A stretch of DNA of 30,969 bases from a virus. Below, piece after piece: positions 1 through 7,482 of the stretch. Location of the stretch: positions 1 through 30,969 of IMG/VR virus record IMGVR_UViG_3300005613_000280, one strand, 5' to 3'. A model generated the notes under the pieces. It saw only the letters and a program-made list of their open reading frames with translations, made no database searches and was not told the origin of the DNA. The translations under genes and the position numbers were made by a program. The stretch's first letter is position 1; every line of letters begins with the position of its first letter.

Positions 1-123
1 AACACCCAAGTGCCACGCCCAGTGTTTTGAACTGAAGCATTGAACCATTTCGCCACGTTCACCAACCACGAACGCGGTCGCAATCTTTGACTTGTTTGAA
101 TTCCAGAATCTTGACACGCTTCG
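1..123. repeat. Terminal direct repeat, left copy (circular join)
   Basis: These 123 bases are identical to 30847-30969. The same reading frame (amidase) runs through both copies, so this is one place of a circular or circularly permuted molecule seen twice. It may be only an assembler overlap rather than a physical terminal repeat; the sequence alone cannot tell. Confidence 0.95.
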
Positions 124-249
124 CGCGTCACCACCACCAGCGGTATGATGAAGATACACTTGTGTTTTTGGATGTTCTTCAGCGATGAATTGTCCCGGTG
201 ACAATCGTTCCTGAATCAAGTTCAAATCTTTTACTTGAATTCGTCCCAT
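1..249 (-). CDS. N-acetylmuramoyl-L-alanine amidase (endolysin), N-terminal part
   Basis: This is the 5' part of the endolysin; the gene runs off position 1 and continues at 30846 down to 30439, giving 218 residues in all. The start is the ATG at 249, which lies inside the last codons of the holin gene (19 bp overlap). The piece carries the N-terminal HHTAGGGD motif of the Amidase_2 fold, whose first histidine is a zinc ligand. Amidases of this type cut the bond between N-acetylmuramic acid and the peptide stem of peptidoglycan. Its position directly after the holin and before the spanin-like gene fits a lysis cassette. Confidence 0.9.
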   Translation of the reverse strand, partial: MGRIQVKDLNLIQERLSPGQFIAEEHPKTQVYLHHTAGGGDARSVSRFWNSNKSKIATAFVVGERGEMVQCFSSKHWAWHLGV

Positions 250-650
250 TCTTGTTTCTTTGCTGTTATGAATTCTTTGAATGATTTCAAGACGTCCTTT
301 CCAGTTACGTCGAAATAAGATTCATTAATTGATTTCATTTCGATGAATACGCAAAAGAACGTGAACGCCTTGGTCAACACAAGGTCAACGCTTATGAAAA
401 TACCAATCAAGTCGGTAAGCACATACTTTTCAAGGAAAAAAACGGAAACAATCGCACCAACATAAAGCAATGTTTTCGAAACGGTTCGTTTGAATCCAGT
501 TGACCGCAATGGATATTTCAATTTTTTACTTCGCCAGATACCGACAATAAGGTCAATCCAAATAAAAAAGATAGTAATTGCAACCATTCCTTTTATTGGT
601 GCGATAATTGATAAAAAAGAAACGCCAAGTAAGGTCAAGTTAGATTTCAT
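231..650 (-). CDS. Phage holin, Phage_holin_4-like
   Basis: The protein has 139 residues. Several hydrophobic segments (about residues 5-35, 60-78 and 80-105) carry an internal WIDLIVGI-type motif followed by a basic stretch, as in the phage_holin_4 (Cph1/toxin-secretion holin) family. The C-terminus is charged and ends in KKQEWDEFK. Holins open the inner membrane at the time set for lysis. The gene overlaps the endolysin start by 19 bp and the preceding small membrane protein by 11 bp, so the lysis functions are translationally linked. The family call is from topology and motif, not from an alignment. Confidence 0.75.
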   Translation of the reverse strand: MKSNLTLLGVSFLSIIAPIKGMVAITIFFIWIDLIVGIWRSKKLKYPLRSTGFKRTVSKTLLYVGAIVSVFFLEKYVLTDLIGIFISVDLVLTKAFTFFCVFIEMKSINESYFDVTGKDVLKSFKEFITAKKQEWDEFK

Positions 651-825
651 TGTCAGGTTGATTGTGGTGCAATTCAGTAAAAATTTGATAAGTGTTGAAT
701 AAGAAAATTGTCCAGCCGAAAAGAATCATGTGTATTTCATGACTGAACCACAGCGACATCGCCGTTCCGTACGAAACAACATAGTAAGCAATTGCAAGGA
801 ATCGAAGGTGGTCTTGATTAATCAT
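640..825 (-). CDS. Small two-segment membrane protein in the lysis cluster
   Basis: I take the ATG at 825 as start because it overlaps the stop of the upstream gene as ATGATTAA, a junction style used repeatedly in this genome; a longer form from 882 would overlap that gene by 65 bp. The 61-residue product has two hydrophobic segments (about residues 8-28 and 31-48) and a hydrophilic tail. It lies just before the holin. It could be a second holin, an antiholin or a morphogenesis protein; no family is recognised. Confidence 0.65.
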   Translation of the reverse strand: MINQDHLRFLAIAYYVVSYGTAMSLWFSHEIHMILFGWTIFLFNTYQIFTELHHNQPDNEI

Positions 826-1282
826 TTCCGAAGCTGTATTGATCCATAGGAATTTGACACCAATCTTCAGCGTCGAAGACATTCATGGCGATGTTCATTG
901 TCCAGCCAGCGGTGACGTCTTGTGAACGGTTGATGAATGGCGTTGTTGCCATTGTTCCAGTGACGTCAAGGAAATCTTCGAAGCGCCATTGTTTCAAAAT
1001 GACATGAATGTCTTTGCAAATGGACAAACAATCGGAATGTATTTCGTTGATTTGTCGGTATTCTTGAATATTGTATTTGTCCGCGATTGAAATGATTGCG
1101 TTCACCTGAACACCGAAGTCGTTAATTTGTCCCGGTTGCAACGTGACAACCATTAAAGGATAGTCAACCGCGTCGCGTGACACCGCGTCAAGATAGTCAC
1201 CTTGAAAGAAGCTGTTTATTTGTCGATGTTCGGTCGCAATTGTTTCGAATTCCTTCATTAACTGGTTTAACGTTTTTTCCAT
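818..1282 (-). CDS. Putative neck / head-tail joining protein
   Basis: The 154-residue protein has the pattern of a neck or tail-terminator protein often found downstream of the portal and connector genes in Bacteroidota phages: a YPLMVVTLQP strand, a long ISIADKYN-type strand and helix, and a C-terminal stretch with F.nRsqDvTaGWtm and the final CQIP. Such proteins cap the tail tube or join it to the portal ring. The start at 1282 is firm because an in-frame TGA lies just upstream. Function is inferred from pattern and position. Confidence 0.6.
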   Translation of the reverse strand: MEKTLNQLMKEFETIATEHRQINSFFQGDYLDAVSRDAVDYPLMVVTLQPGQINDFGVQVNAIISIADKYNIQEYRQINEIHSDCLSICKDIHVILKQWRFEDFLDVTGTMATTPFINRSQDVTAGWTMNIAMNVFDAEDWCQIPMDQYSFGND

Positions 1283-1343
1283 TCTTCAGGTATTTGTTTA
1301 ATTTCTCAATGTCTTTCTTTGAAGGTGTGAACCTTTTATTCAT
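1197..1343 (-). CDS. Possible overlapping small basic protein
   Basis: An ATG at 1343 overlaps the stop of the connector gene as ATGA and opens a 48-residue lysine-rich frame starting MNKRFTPSKKDIEK. It would fill the otherwise empty 57-bp gap before the neck gene but then overlaps that gene by 86 bp in another frame. The ATGA junction favours it, the large overlap speaks against it. No family is recognised. Confidence 0.3.
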   Translation of the reverse strand: MNKRFTPSKKDIEKLNKYLKNGKNVKPVNEGIRNNCDRTSTNKQLLSR

Positions 1344-1858
1344 ATGATCCAGTTAAGCGGTGAATAACCAGTGTTGTCCTTTGTTACTTTTTCATGACAC
1401 ATGGACGGCGAACCACAACAATCAATGTATTCAGGATAGTTGTCGCCGTTGTCGTCCATAAGGAAACCGACAAGACGTTCTTTGTAGAATTGCGCGTCCT
1501 TCAATAATTGGTCACGAAGAACGAATGTCATCTTGTCGTCGTTTGCTTGGATGTGTTCGTCGTTAACGCGTCCGACCGATTTGTTCGTGAGCTTTTCGTT
1601 CAATAATAACGCACAACGATAATCAACATAGGCGACCAAACACGGCACAACGTAATCATTCATTAACGTCAAGTAAGTCGGTGTCCATGTGTTCGTTTGA
1701 ACGCGTTGCAATAACGCCTTGTAAAGCGGTGTCCCAAGCGCTGGTTGAACATTGATGTCTTGACTTCGACGAATCGCAACCGCGAGAATCTTCGTGTCGG
1801 TGTTTTGGTGAATAAGACCTAATTTTTTCAGGTTCTCAACGGATAGTAGATAGTTCAT
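1340..1858 (-). CDS. Head-tail connector protein (DUF6712/gp6-like)
   Basis: I start at the ATG at 1858, just after the portal stop at 1861; a longer form from 1960 would overlap the portal gene by 100 bp. The 172-residue, mostly helical protein begins with MNYLLSVENLKKLG, followed by a stretch on initiation of a short helix bundle (LAVAIRRSQDINVQPALGTPLY) and ends in NWII. This layout is typical of gp6-like adaptor proteins that form the ring under the portal in Bacteroidota phages. Position directly after the portal agrees. A cysteine pair (DCCGSPSMC) near the C-terminus is notable for a capsid-joint protein. Confidence 0.7.
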   Translation of the reverse strand: MNYLLSVENLKKLGLIHQNTDTKILAVAIRRSQDINVQPALGTPLYKALLQRVQTNTWTPTYLTLMNDYVVPCLVAYVDYRCALLLNEKLTNKSVGRVNDEHIQANDDKMTFVLRDQLLKDAQFYKERLVGFLMDDNGDNYPEYIDCCGSPSMCHEKVTKDNTGYSPLNWII

Positions 1859-1860
1859 AT

Positions 1861-3630
1861 TTATTGTGCAATTACAAGTTGTTGAATCCATTCGTGACGG
1901 CAAAACGGTGTTGTCGCGCCCGTGTCTGGATTTGTGTACCACCCACCCCGGTAACGCCACACATCGCGGTCAACGCGCGTGGAAATGTTGTCAATGTCTT
2001 GACGTGAATAACTTCGATTCAATTCGATTAGCTTCACGCAAAATTCACGCGATTGCGTAATGGGATTAGGAACGTTCGGTCGTGTTCGGTAAGTGTAACG
2101 GACTTCGAACCTTGAAATCGGAATGTCAAGGTTGTCGATGACCGACTTTCCCAGCGCGTTCACTTCACCCCCCTTGGTGAGAATTTCAAGTTCACGAAGC
2201 GTTTCAATTCTTTTGGCAATGTCTTCGACGGAAGTGTTCAACGCCTTCGCGATTGATTCGCTTGATTCACCGTCGGAAAGTAGTTTCAAAACGTCCTTGT
2301 CACCACCAGTCAACACGGCGGAAATTTCGCCAACCTTGTCGAATAGTTGTTTGCTTCGTGAAAACACTTGTTCACTTGGTGTGTTCCATTCAATCGGTTC
2401 GGAATGAAGCACGATGAAGTTGTCATTCGATTCACCGAATTGTTCGAACACTTTGATTTCGTCGGTGCTGAAGTTGTTGTTGTGACATGACTGAACAATC
2501 GGTGTCGGTGCTGGTGTCGGTGCTGGTGTCGGAACGTCCTTCGGTAACGGATCAACGTCACGAAGCTTCACTTCGCCAACGTAGCCACCAAGTTCAAGCA
2601 TTAAGTTCAACATCCATTCAATTCGTCGTTGCTTTGTGTTCACATAGGTCGCTTTGAAAATGTTGAACAAATCGGCGCTTTCCGCTGAATTGAATGAACC
2701 TTCAAGACGTACACCAAAAAGTTGCGGTGAAGTGATTGCGTGCGCGACAAGAATGTTTTGTTGCACGCTTTTTTCAGTCGCCAAATATCGTTGGTCAAGG
2801 TTGTTCCCGTTCAAGGACAACACTTCAGGCGCTTCGTCTTTGCCGTTGCTGAATGTTAAAATGATTTCGCCAGCGTCTTCGACTGATTGTGAACGTCCTT
2901 TGACGTTTTCCTTCAATCGATTCAATTCTTCGGTTGTTTCTGGATAACCTGAAGGAAAATTGATAAGCGTCCCGGATTTGAATCCATTTTGCAATTCATA
3001 CATGTGGAACTTCGAAATGTCGCAATCGGTTTGAATCGCCGTGATTCCACCGTAATAAGACGGCTTCGGATAAACGCCAAGTTCCTTGCGACCTTTCAAG
3101 TGTGGTTCTTTATAGTAAAGAATGAACGAACCAGTTCGGTTGTCCTTGTCGTAAGCTGGAAGGATTCGAAGGTTTGTTTTTTCAGGCGATTGATTCAACG
3201 CCGTCCAGTCATCGGAAATAAAATAAGTCAATTCATCAACCGACGCGCGAATCATGTCAATCGGAATGTGTTCCCACATCACCACCTTTGTTTGTTCTTT
3301 GTTCCAAGTTCCCTTGATTGCGAAGCCACCGAACAATTCTTGGTCGAACGCCAGTCGTTCAGCGATTTCGTTCATGTCGAAGTCGGACCATTTGTTGTCG
3401 ATGAATGGTTGAACCATTCCCGAAACGATTTCAATACCACCACCAGCAATGTAAAATGTTTTGTTTTTTATGATTCCTTGGTGATATGCCGAACCATTGT
3501 AAAGGTCAACCAAGAAAAATGGATAGTCGTTCTTTTTTCCCCACTTCGTGAATCCGAGTGAACGGTCTTTTTCCTCTTCAGGTTTTTGAAAGTCCTTGCG
3601 AAATGAAATGGATGTTAGTTTGTTATTCAT
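1861..3630 (-). CDS. Portal protein with C-terminal helix-turn-helix-like extension
   Basis: The ATG at 3630 is preferred (589 residues, 8-bp ATGAATAA overlap with the gene before); an alternative ATG at 3684 overlaps more. The N-terminal two thirds look like an HK97-type portal: DYPFFLVDLYNGSAYHQGII, the FYIAGGGIEI strand and the SPQLFGV...NSAES region followed by long helices. After a proline-rich linker (PTPAPTPAPTP) comes a winged-helix-like segment (SESIAKALNTSVEDIAKRIE) and a final domain with SREFCVKLI, RYRGGWYT and CRHEW, a tail often seen on portal or minor head proteins of Bacteroidota phages. The portal forms the twelve-fold vertex through which DNA enters and leaves. Confidence 0.85.
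   Translation of the reverse strand: MNNKLTSISFRKDFQKPEEEKDRSLGFTKWGKKNDYPFFLVDLYNGSAYHQGIIKNKTFYIAGGGIEIVSGMVQPFIDNKWSDFDMNEIAERLAFDQELFGGFAIKGTWNKEQTKVVMWEHIPIDMIRASVDELTYFISDDWTALNQSPEKTNLRILPAYDKDNRTGSFILYYKEPHLKGRKELGVYPKPSYYGGITAIQTDCDISKFHMYELQNGFKSGTLINFPSGYPETTEELNRLKENVKGRSQSVEDAGEIILTFSNGKDEAPEVLSLNGNNLDQRYLATEKSVQQNILVAHAITSPQLFGVRLEGSFNSAESADLFNIFKATYVNTKQRRIEWMLNLMLELGGYVGEVKLRDVDPLPKDVPTPAPTPAPTPIVQSCHNNNFSTDEIKVFEQFGESNDNFIVLHSEPIEWNTPSEQVFSRSKQLFDKVGEISAVLTGGDKDVLKLLSDGESSESIAKALNTSVEDIAKRIETLRELEILTKGGEVNALGKSVIDNLDIPISRFEVRYTYRTRPNVPNPITQSREFCVKLIELNRSYSRQDIDNISTRVDRDVWRYRGGWYTNPDTGATTPFCRHEWIQQLVIAQ
2501..2532. repeat. 12-bp tandem repeat coding the portal PTPA linker
   Basis: The unit ggtgtcggtgct is repeated about 2.7 times and encodes the repeated Pro-Thr-Pro-Ala linker in the portal. 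Copy number could vary by slippage without changing the frame because the unit is a multiple of three. Confidence 0.85.
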
Positions 3631-3991
3631 ATATGTTGAAATAAATCGGTGAATCGTATTCGTAAGAAGGGGAATCCGCTTCAATCACATGCGCGCGACC
3701 AGTTTCGACAAGTCCTTGCGCGTTCACTGGATCAAGATTCGCTGGTGAAGATTGTTGGTATATATTATAAATATAAAAGCCGTCGTAAATGAACGACACG
3801 TCAACGCCGTCAACCAGTACAAATTCATCGTATCTTGGAACGCCTTGTGAAATGTTCGTCAAGACACACGTTTGCGTGTTGAACGATTGTTCATGAATGA
3901 ATTCAAACAGATAGTTCGGATTCGGAATTGTTGTCATTTCCGTCACCGTTACCACCAGCGGTGTTGTTCCGTTTTTTTGTATTTTTAACAT
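3623..3991 (-). CDS. Structural protein of unknown role (beta-rich)
   Basis: This 122-residue protein lies between a small gene and the portal. It begins MLKIQKNGTTPLVVTVTEMTTI and is rich in predicted beta strands, with a run of aromatic residues (YDGFYIYNIYQQSS) and an aromatic C-terminus. Similar small proteins stand near the portal in Bacteroidota phages, and they often act as capsid or neck accessories, but I cannot assign a function. Its stop overlaps the portal start by 8 bp, which supports both starts. Confidence 0.7.
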   Translation of the reverse strand: MLKIQKNGTTPLVVTVTEMTTIPNPNYLFEFIHEQSFNTQTCVLTNISQGVPRYDEFVLVDGVDVSFIYDGFYIYNIYQQSSPANLDPVNAQGLVETGRAHVIEADSPSYEYDSPIYFNIYE

Positions 3992-4145
3992 TCTCTTTTT
4001 TTACAAGGTTCGGTTTCTCAAATTCGTAAATGTCAAGGATTCCAAGCGACAAATATAAATCACCTTTGTCCGCTTCAATTTTGACGTATCGTTCCATAGT
4101 TGGTGACCAACATTTGCAACCGATAAATTCTTTTTTTATTTCCAT
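3903..4145 (-). CDS. Small hypothetical protein with hydrophilic tail
   Basis: This 80-residue frame starts MEIKKEFIGCKCWSP and contains a short structured part (YVKIEADKGDLYLSLGIL) followed by a low-complexity Asn/Gly/Asp tail. The last 89 bp overlap the next gene in another frame. It is the first gene after the terminator at 4161-4192. The N-terminal part outside the overlap is convincing; the disordered tail may exist only because the overlapping gene fixes the sequence. Confidence 0.55.
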   Translation of the reverse strand: MEIKKEFIGCKCWSPTMERYVKIEADKGDLYLSLGILDIYEFEKPNLVKKENVKNTKKRNNTAGGNGDGNDNNSESELSV

Positions 4146-4160
4146 GCGACTAAATTAAAC

Positions 4161-4192
4161 AAAAAAAGGGACGGGACAACGCCCATCCCCTT
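4161..4192 (-). terminator. Rho-independent terminator after the capsid genes
   Basis: On the minus strand AAGGGGATGGG and CCCGTCCCTT form an 11-bp stem with two wobble pairs around the loop CGTTGT, followed by a run of seven T. It lies between the gene after the major capsid protein and the small gene before the portal. It would lower transcription of portal and neck genes relative to capsid genes, which are needed in far larger amounts. Confidence 0.85.
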
Positions 4193-4211
4193 AAATTTGC
4201 GGTAGTTAAAA

Positions 4212-4745
4212 TTAGATTGAAGGCGATTGTTGACCTAACAAGGTGGTGTAAAGCGTCGCGTTCACATCTGGAACTTCGTCGTTTTCCATTCCTCGCATTA
4301 CAATTACATGACCTTTTCGGTCGCTTTTCAAGACACCTGAAGTGTATTCGTTTGCATCCGCAACCTGAAGCCCTTCGCCAAGACCAAGCGCAACGATTGT
4401 TCCGTCAGCGTTTTCAACCAAACACACACATTCGTTTTGTGCAAGTAAGTGAATTTCTTGACGCAATTCTTTTGAATCGCTTGCAAGGATCATTGACAAT
4501 TCGTGTTCGTACCACAAAGTCCCGTTGTTTTTGTCAACGCGAACTGGTGCAGTGTAGCTTGATAAGTTTGACTTTAATTTGTAAAGGAATGTTTCACCAG
4601 TTACGGTCAAAGAAGTTAATTCGTTTGAAGTGGAAACAACCGCGCCTGAAGTCGCACCCAAAGGAAACAACAACACGCTTTTGATTCCACCTTTCCCGTT
4701 GGTACACGTTCTATCGTTGTACCCGGTTGTCATATTACAAGACAT
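4212..4745 (-). CDS. Structural protein, possibly tail tube or capsid-associated
   Basis: The 177-residue protein belongs to a pattern common downstream of the capsid gene in Bacteroidota phages: an N-terminal GGIKSVLLFP strand, a middle NGTLWYEHELSMIL part, LLAQNECVCLVEN and a C-terminal VLKSDRKGHVIVMRGME strand. This beta-rich layout resembles tail tube proteins, and no other tail tube candidate is visible in the genome, but a capsid decoration role is also possible. A hairpin and then a terminator bracket the gene, suggesting high expression together with the major capsid protein. Confidence 0.6.
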   Translation of the reverse strand: MSCNMTTGYNDRTCTNGKGGIKSVLLFPLGATSGAVVSTSNELTSLTVTGETFLYKLKSNLSSYTAPVRVDKNNGTLWYEHELSMILASDSKELRQEIHLLAQNECVCLVENADGTIVALGLGEGLQVADANEYTSGVLKSDRKGHVIVMRGMENDEVPDVNATLYTTLLGQQSPSI

Positions 4746-4774
4746 AATTTTTTATTTTTTTAGGTTTAACAAAT

Positions 4775-4792
4775 GGCGCGCCGAAACGCGCC
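4775..4792 (-). terminator. GC-rich hairpin between capsid and structural gene
   Basis: GGCGCG and CGCGCC pair perfectly around a six-base loop in an otherwise AT-rich 63-bp gap. No T run follows, so it may be a processing or mRNA-stabilising hairpin at the 3' end of the capsid message rather than a full terminator. Confidence 0.5.
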
Positions 4793-4808
4793 GTTAATTG
4801 TTGTTTAA

Positions 4809-5768
4809 TTATAGTCCTTCGAATGTTCCCACTTGGTTCAAGAAAGGTACTTGAACACCAGCGCGGAATTTAGAACGTAAATAAATTACATCGTCGTCGA
4901 AAGAATACCACAAGTCGTAAGATTCGAAATCACTTGATAAGTCAGTTCCGAAGTAGAAGTGTGAAGCGCGACCAGTGTAGATTTTAGTTGTTCCGTTCAA
5001 TCCGTTCAATTTAACAACACGCATGTTTGTTCCCGGTAAAAGCAATTCACTCATGGTTGCGATTTGTGTCGGATTGTAGCTGTACAAGTTAAGGTCAACA
5101 AGATTCTTTAATAAGAAGTTGAAGTTTTCACGACTTGTAAAACAAATGAAATCTTGACCTTCAGCAACGTTTGAAGGTGTGTTGGTAAATGCTTCGTAGA
5201 AAATATCGAACGCGTTGGTTGCGTCGATTGACGTAGCACCTGAAGTGTTCAAGTCAACACATCCGTTTGCAACTGTTAAGAATGAATTGAATCCATTCAT
5301 GAACGCCAAGTTTCCTGAACCACTTAATTTGTTACCTTGCCAAATTAATTTCTCAAGTTCGAACGCGTGTAACTCTAAAAGGTAGTTAATTAAGATTTGC
5401 TCGAATGGTAACGTCTTGTCTTCAGCCATTGCACCCGGACGAAGCGCAAGTTGCGTCCAGAAACCAGCAAGGTCTTTTTGACAAAACTTCTTCAAGTAAC
5501 CGATTGTTTCAACGGAAATTTGACGGTCAGTGAAGATTGTGTCGCCTGAAGGTGACATTGAACAATCACCACTTTGATAAACGATTGAATCGTTTAACAA
5601 TTTAAGGTCTTCAGTTCCTTTGATTCCTTGTTGAATCGCAATGTAACCAAGTGTTTGTGCTTCGGTTACTGAACGGTGAATAAGGTCTTCGCGTTGGTCG
5701 TCAACGTATGGTGACAATCCAGACACATCATAGTCGAAGTTCGACTTTACGTACTTTTTAATAGACAT
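4809..5768 (-). CDS. Major capsid protein
   Basis: The 319-residue protein follows the scaffold gene and has the features of the HK97-fold capsid proteins of Bacteroidota phages: an N-terminal MSIKKYVKSNFDYDVSG arm, the segment TIGYLKKFCQKDLAGFWTQL, a long helix with ELHAFELEKLIWQGN (spine helix position), the FICFTSRENFNFLLKNLVD region and a C-terminal part with YFGTDLSSDF and FRAGVQVPF. The length fits a capsid of a phage with about 31 kb DNA. The order protease, scaffold, capsid is the classical head module. No cleavage site can be placed with confidence. Confidence 0.85.
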   Translation of the reverse strand: MSIKKYVKSNFDYDVSGLSPYVDDQREDLIHRSVTEAQTLGYIAIQQGIKGTEDLKLLNDSIVYQSGDCSMSPSGDTIFTDRQISVETIGYLKKFCQKDLAGFWTQLALRPGAMAEDKTLPFEQILINYLLELHAFELEKLIWQGNKLSGSGNLAFMNGFNSFLTVANGCVDLNTSGATSIDATNAFDIFYEAFTNTPSNVAEGQDFICFTSRENFNFLLKNLVDLNLYSYNPTQIATMSELLLPGTNMRVVKLNGLNGTTKIYTGRASHFYFGTDLSSDFESYDLWYSFDDDVIYLRSKFRAGVQVPFLNQVGTFEGL

Positions 5769-5770
5769 GA

Positions 5771-6511
5771 TTATAGGTTTTTATAGTTTTTCAAAAATTG
5801 TTGTTTAGCAGTCAAGTTGCCAGCTCGTGAAAACTTTTCGTTTTCTTTTGTTTCATTCGAAGGCATTGCCTTGAAGCTTTCGAAGTCAGCTTTCAAAGAC
5901 GCGATTTCACTTCGAAGTGACGCGTTGTCGTCGGAAATACTTTTCAAGCTTTCAACAACCGCTTCGAAAGTAGTTGTCAAGGTTGAAAGTTTTCCATTGA
6001 TTATTCCTTCAATCGCTTCAGCGGACATTGATTGTTCAACCGCTTCAGTTTCTTCGCTTGAAGTCATTTCGTTTATCTTGGTAATTACGGCGCTTGCAAC
6101 GTCGTAAGCTTTTTCCATTTCAAGACCAAGTTCGGTCGCGATTATTTCCGTTACCCCTTCTAAAACTTCAGGTAAAATGTCAGCGGAAACCGCTTCGAAT
6201 TCGGCGCTTGTTTCTTCGGTTGCTGGTTCTTCAGTTCCACGTTCGTCGGTAACTTCGGAAATGAATCCGTCCGCGTCCACGGTGATTGTGACACCAGTGT
6301 ATTCACCACCAAGTGCGTGCGTTCCTTCAGGTGCTGGAATTCGACCTTCGTCGGTCACGATGAAAACTTGTTGACCAGCTTCAAGAGAATCAAATTCAAT
6401 GGTTGTTTCACCGTCCAAGAGTGTAGCCGTTTCGAACGATTGTTCGGTTGCCGTTTCGAACATGGATTTGATTTTACCAAGTTCGTTCATTACTTTTTCG
6501 TAAGCGTTCAT
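5771..6511 (-). CDS. Capsid scaffold protein
   Basis: This 246-residue acidic protein stands between protease and capsid genes. An N-terminal helix is followed by a small beta domain (LLDGETTIEFDSLEAGQQVFIV to ITVDADGFISEVTD), then a Glu/Thr/Ala-rich linker and a long coiled coil (about residues 165-215, with LKSISDDNASLRSEIASLKA). The C-terminus FLKNYKNL is short and basic, as expected for a peptide that contacts capsid subunits. Scaffolds fill the procapsid and are usually removed by the neighbouring protease. The start at 6511 follows copy A of the recurring late motif by 12 bp. Confidence 0.75.
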   Translation of the reverse strand: MNAYEKVMNELGKIKSMFETATEQSFETATLLDGETTIEFDSLEAGQQVFIVTDEGRIPAPEGTHALGGEYTGVTITVDADGFISEVTDERGTEEPATEETSAEFEAVSADILPEVLEGVTEIIATELGLEMEKAYDVASAVITKINEMTSSEETEAVEQSMSAEAIEGIINGKLSTLTTTFEAVVESLKSISDDNASLRSEIASLKADFESFKAMPSNETKENEKFSRAGNLTAKQQFLKNYKNL

Positions 6512-6523
6512 TTGTTTGTTTTT

Positions 6524-6545
6524 TATATTATGTAATCTTGTTCGA
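6524..6545 (-). promoter_or_regulatory. Late motif copy A, before scaffold gene
   Basis: On the minus strand it contains CGAACAAGATTACATAAT followed by ATA, ending 12 bp before the scaffold start. It shares 21 of 22 positions with copy B (7461-7482), so the protease gene is flanked by two near-identical copies. It does not encode protein here. It is probably a control element; see the findings for the evidence. Confidence 0.55.
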
Positions 6546-6549
6546 GAAT

Positions 6550-7455
6550 TTAGATTTCACCAAGTTCCTTCAGCTTGGATTCCGACCAACGAAGTCCAGC
6601 TTTGCCACCCCACAACAAGAATGAAATCGTTCCACAAGCGGACGTGTCGCTTTCATCGTAGTAAGCTTCGGCGCGTGACAAATACGAATACATTCTTTTG
6701 ATGATTGCAACCGATACCGTGTCGCGGTTCGCCAAGGTCGTCGCCCGTAAACGACCGACACGCGTCGCACATTTGTTCCCGTTCTTTTCGTTCAATTCGA
6801 TTCCACGTTTTGCGTTGTTCGAAACCGCTTCAGGATAATCATTGAACATTCGAATTCTTTCGATGTTGCGTCTCCACATTTGAACTTCTTTCAAGATTGC
6901 GTTGAATTCGCTTTCCTTGGTCTTGTCCGTTTCAAGCAAGGTGAACACTCCTTCAATACTGAAGCCATTGAATTCACCGTTCTTTGCTTTTTCAAACAAC
7001 GCCTTGTCCGTTACCTTATAAGATACCAACCATGAACCGTCGTTCGCGTCCTTGAATCGTTCGGGTGCGGTGAATCCACGTTCATTGTCAATCTGGTAAC
7101 TCATTATCATGAACACCCCGTCAACCACCTTGTGTGGATTGTGGTCAAGATTCACGTTGTTGAAATTATTTCGACGCGCGTAATCAAGCACGATGTCGCG
7201 AATGGCGTCCTTCGTGAACACAACATAGTATTCTTCCTTCGATTTGTCGTCGTATCGATAAATAGGTGTGTCCGCTGAAATCGCAATCCCGGTGATGACT
7301 TGTTGTTCTTCGTTGAATTCGTACTTGACTTTCTTTCCGAACATTTCGAAGTTCTTTTCGTGCGCTGGAAATTCAACCAATGAATTGAATGAAACGGTCG
7401 TTTCGGGATCGTTCAAGTCAATCATGATTTCGTAAACTGGTAGTTCTTTTTTCAT
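6550..7455 (-). CDS. Capsid maturation protease, XkdF-like, with C-terminal domain
   Basis: The N-terminal half (about residues 5-180) matches the XkdF-like/Peptidase_S78_2 pattern: VYEIMIDLNDPE, SFNSLVEFPAHEKNF, the ITGIAISADTPIYR strand, FTKDAIRDI and NNVNLDHN, ending with GFSIEGVF. The C-terminal 85 residues carry a second domain with GNKCATRVGRLRA, IKRMYSYLSRAE and CGTISFLLWGGKAGLRWSE, often fused to head proteins of Bacteroidota phages and of unknown function. The protein probably processes scaffold and capsid. I could not single out the catalytic residues. The gene starts 26 bp from the oppositely directed Stealth-like gene. Confidence 0.8.
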   Translation of the reverse strand: MKKELPVYEIMIDLNDPETTVSFNSLVEFPAHEKNFEMFGKKVKYEFNEEQQVITGIAISADTPIYRYDDKSKEEYYVVFTKDAIRDIVLDYARRNNFNNVNLDHNPHKVVDGVFMIMSYQIDNERGFTAPERFKDANDGSWLVSYKVTDKALFEKAKNGEFNGFSIEGVFTLLETDKTKESEFNAILKEVQMWRRNIERIRMFNDYPEAVSNNAKRGIELNEKNGNKCATRVGRLRATTLANRDTVSVAIIKRMYSYLSRAEAYYDESDTSACGTISFLLWGGKAGLRWSESKLKELGEI

Positions 7456-7460
7456 GTTAC

Positions 7461-7482
7461 TATATTATGTAATTTTGTTCGA
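7461..7482 (-). promoter_or_regulatory. Late motif copy B, between divergent genes
   Basis: On the minus strand it contains CGAACAAAATTACATAAT and ends 5 bp before the protease start at 7455; it fills most of the gap to the plus-strand gene starting at 7482. Read on the plus strand it also contains TAATTTTG (7470-7477), a match to the -7 box of Bacteroidota promoters, but no TTG box lies 17-23 bp upstream. Confidence 0.55.

Noticed and set aside
2989-3561. 190-codon plus-strand frame opposite the portal
   Set aside because: It is a shadow of the portal gene, with no start context or domain.
4217-4684. Plus-strand frame of 155 codons opposite the structural gene
   Set aside because: It runs antisense to a well-supported gene and has no recognisable domain or ordered composition.
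6570-6770. Alternate frame in the protease C-terminal region
   Set aside because: The main frame carries the conserved CGTISFLLWGGKA domain; the alternate frame is a shadow.
7459-7481. Host-type plus-strand promoter for the Stealth-like gene
   Set aside because: A TAATTTTG box is present but no TTG lies 17-23 bp upstream and it is almost at the ATG.
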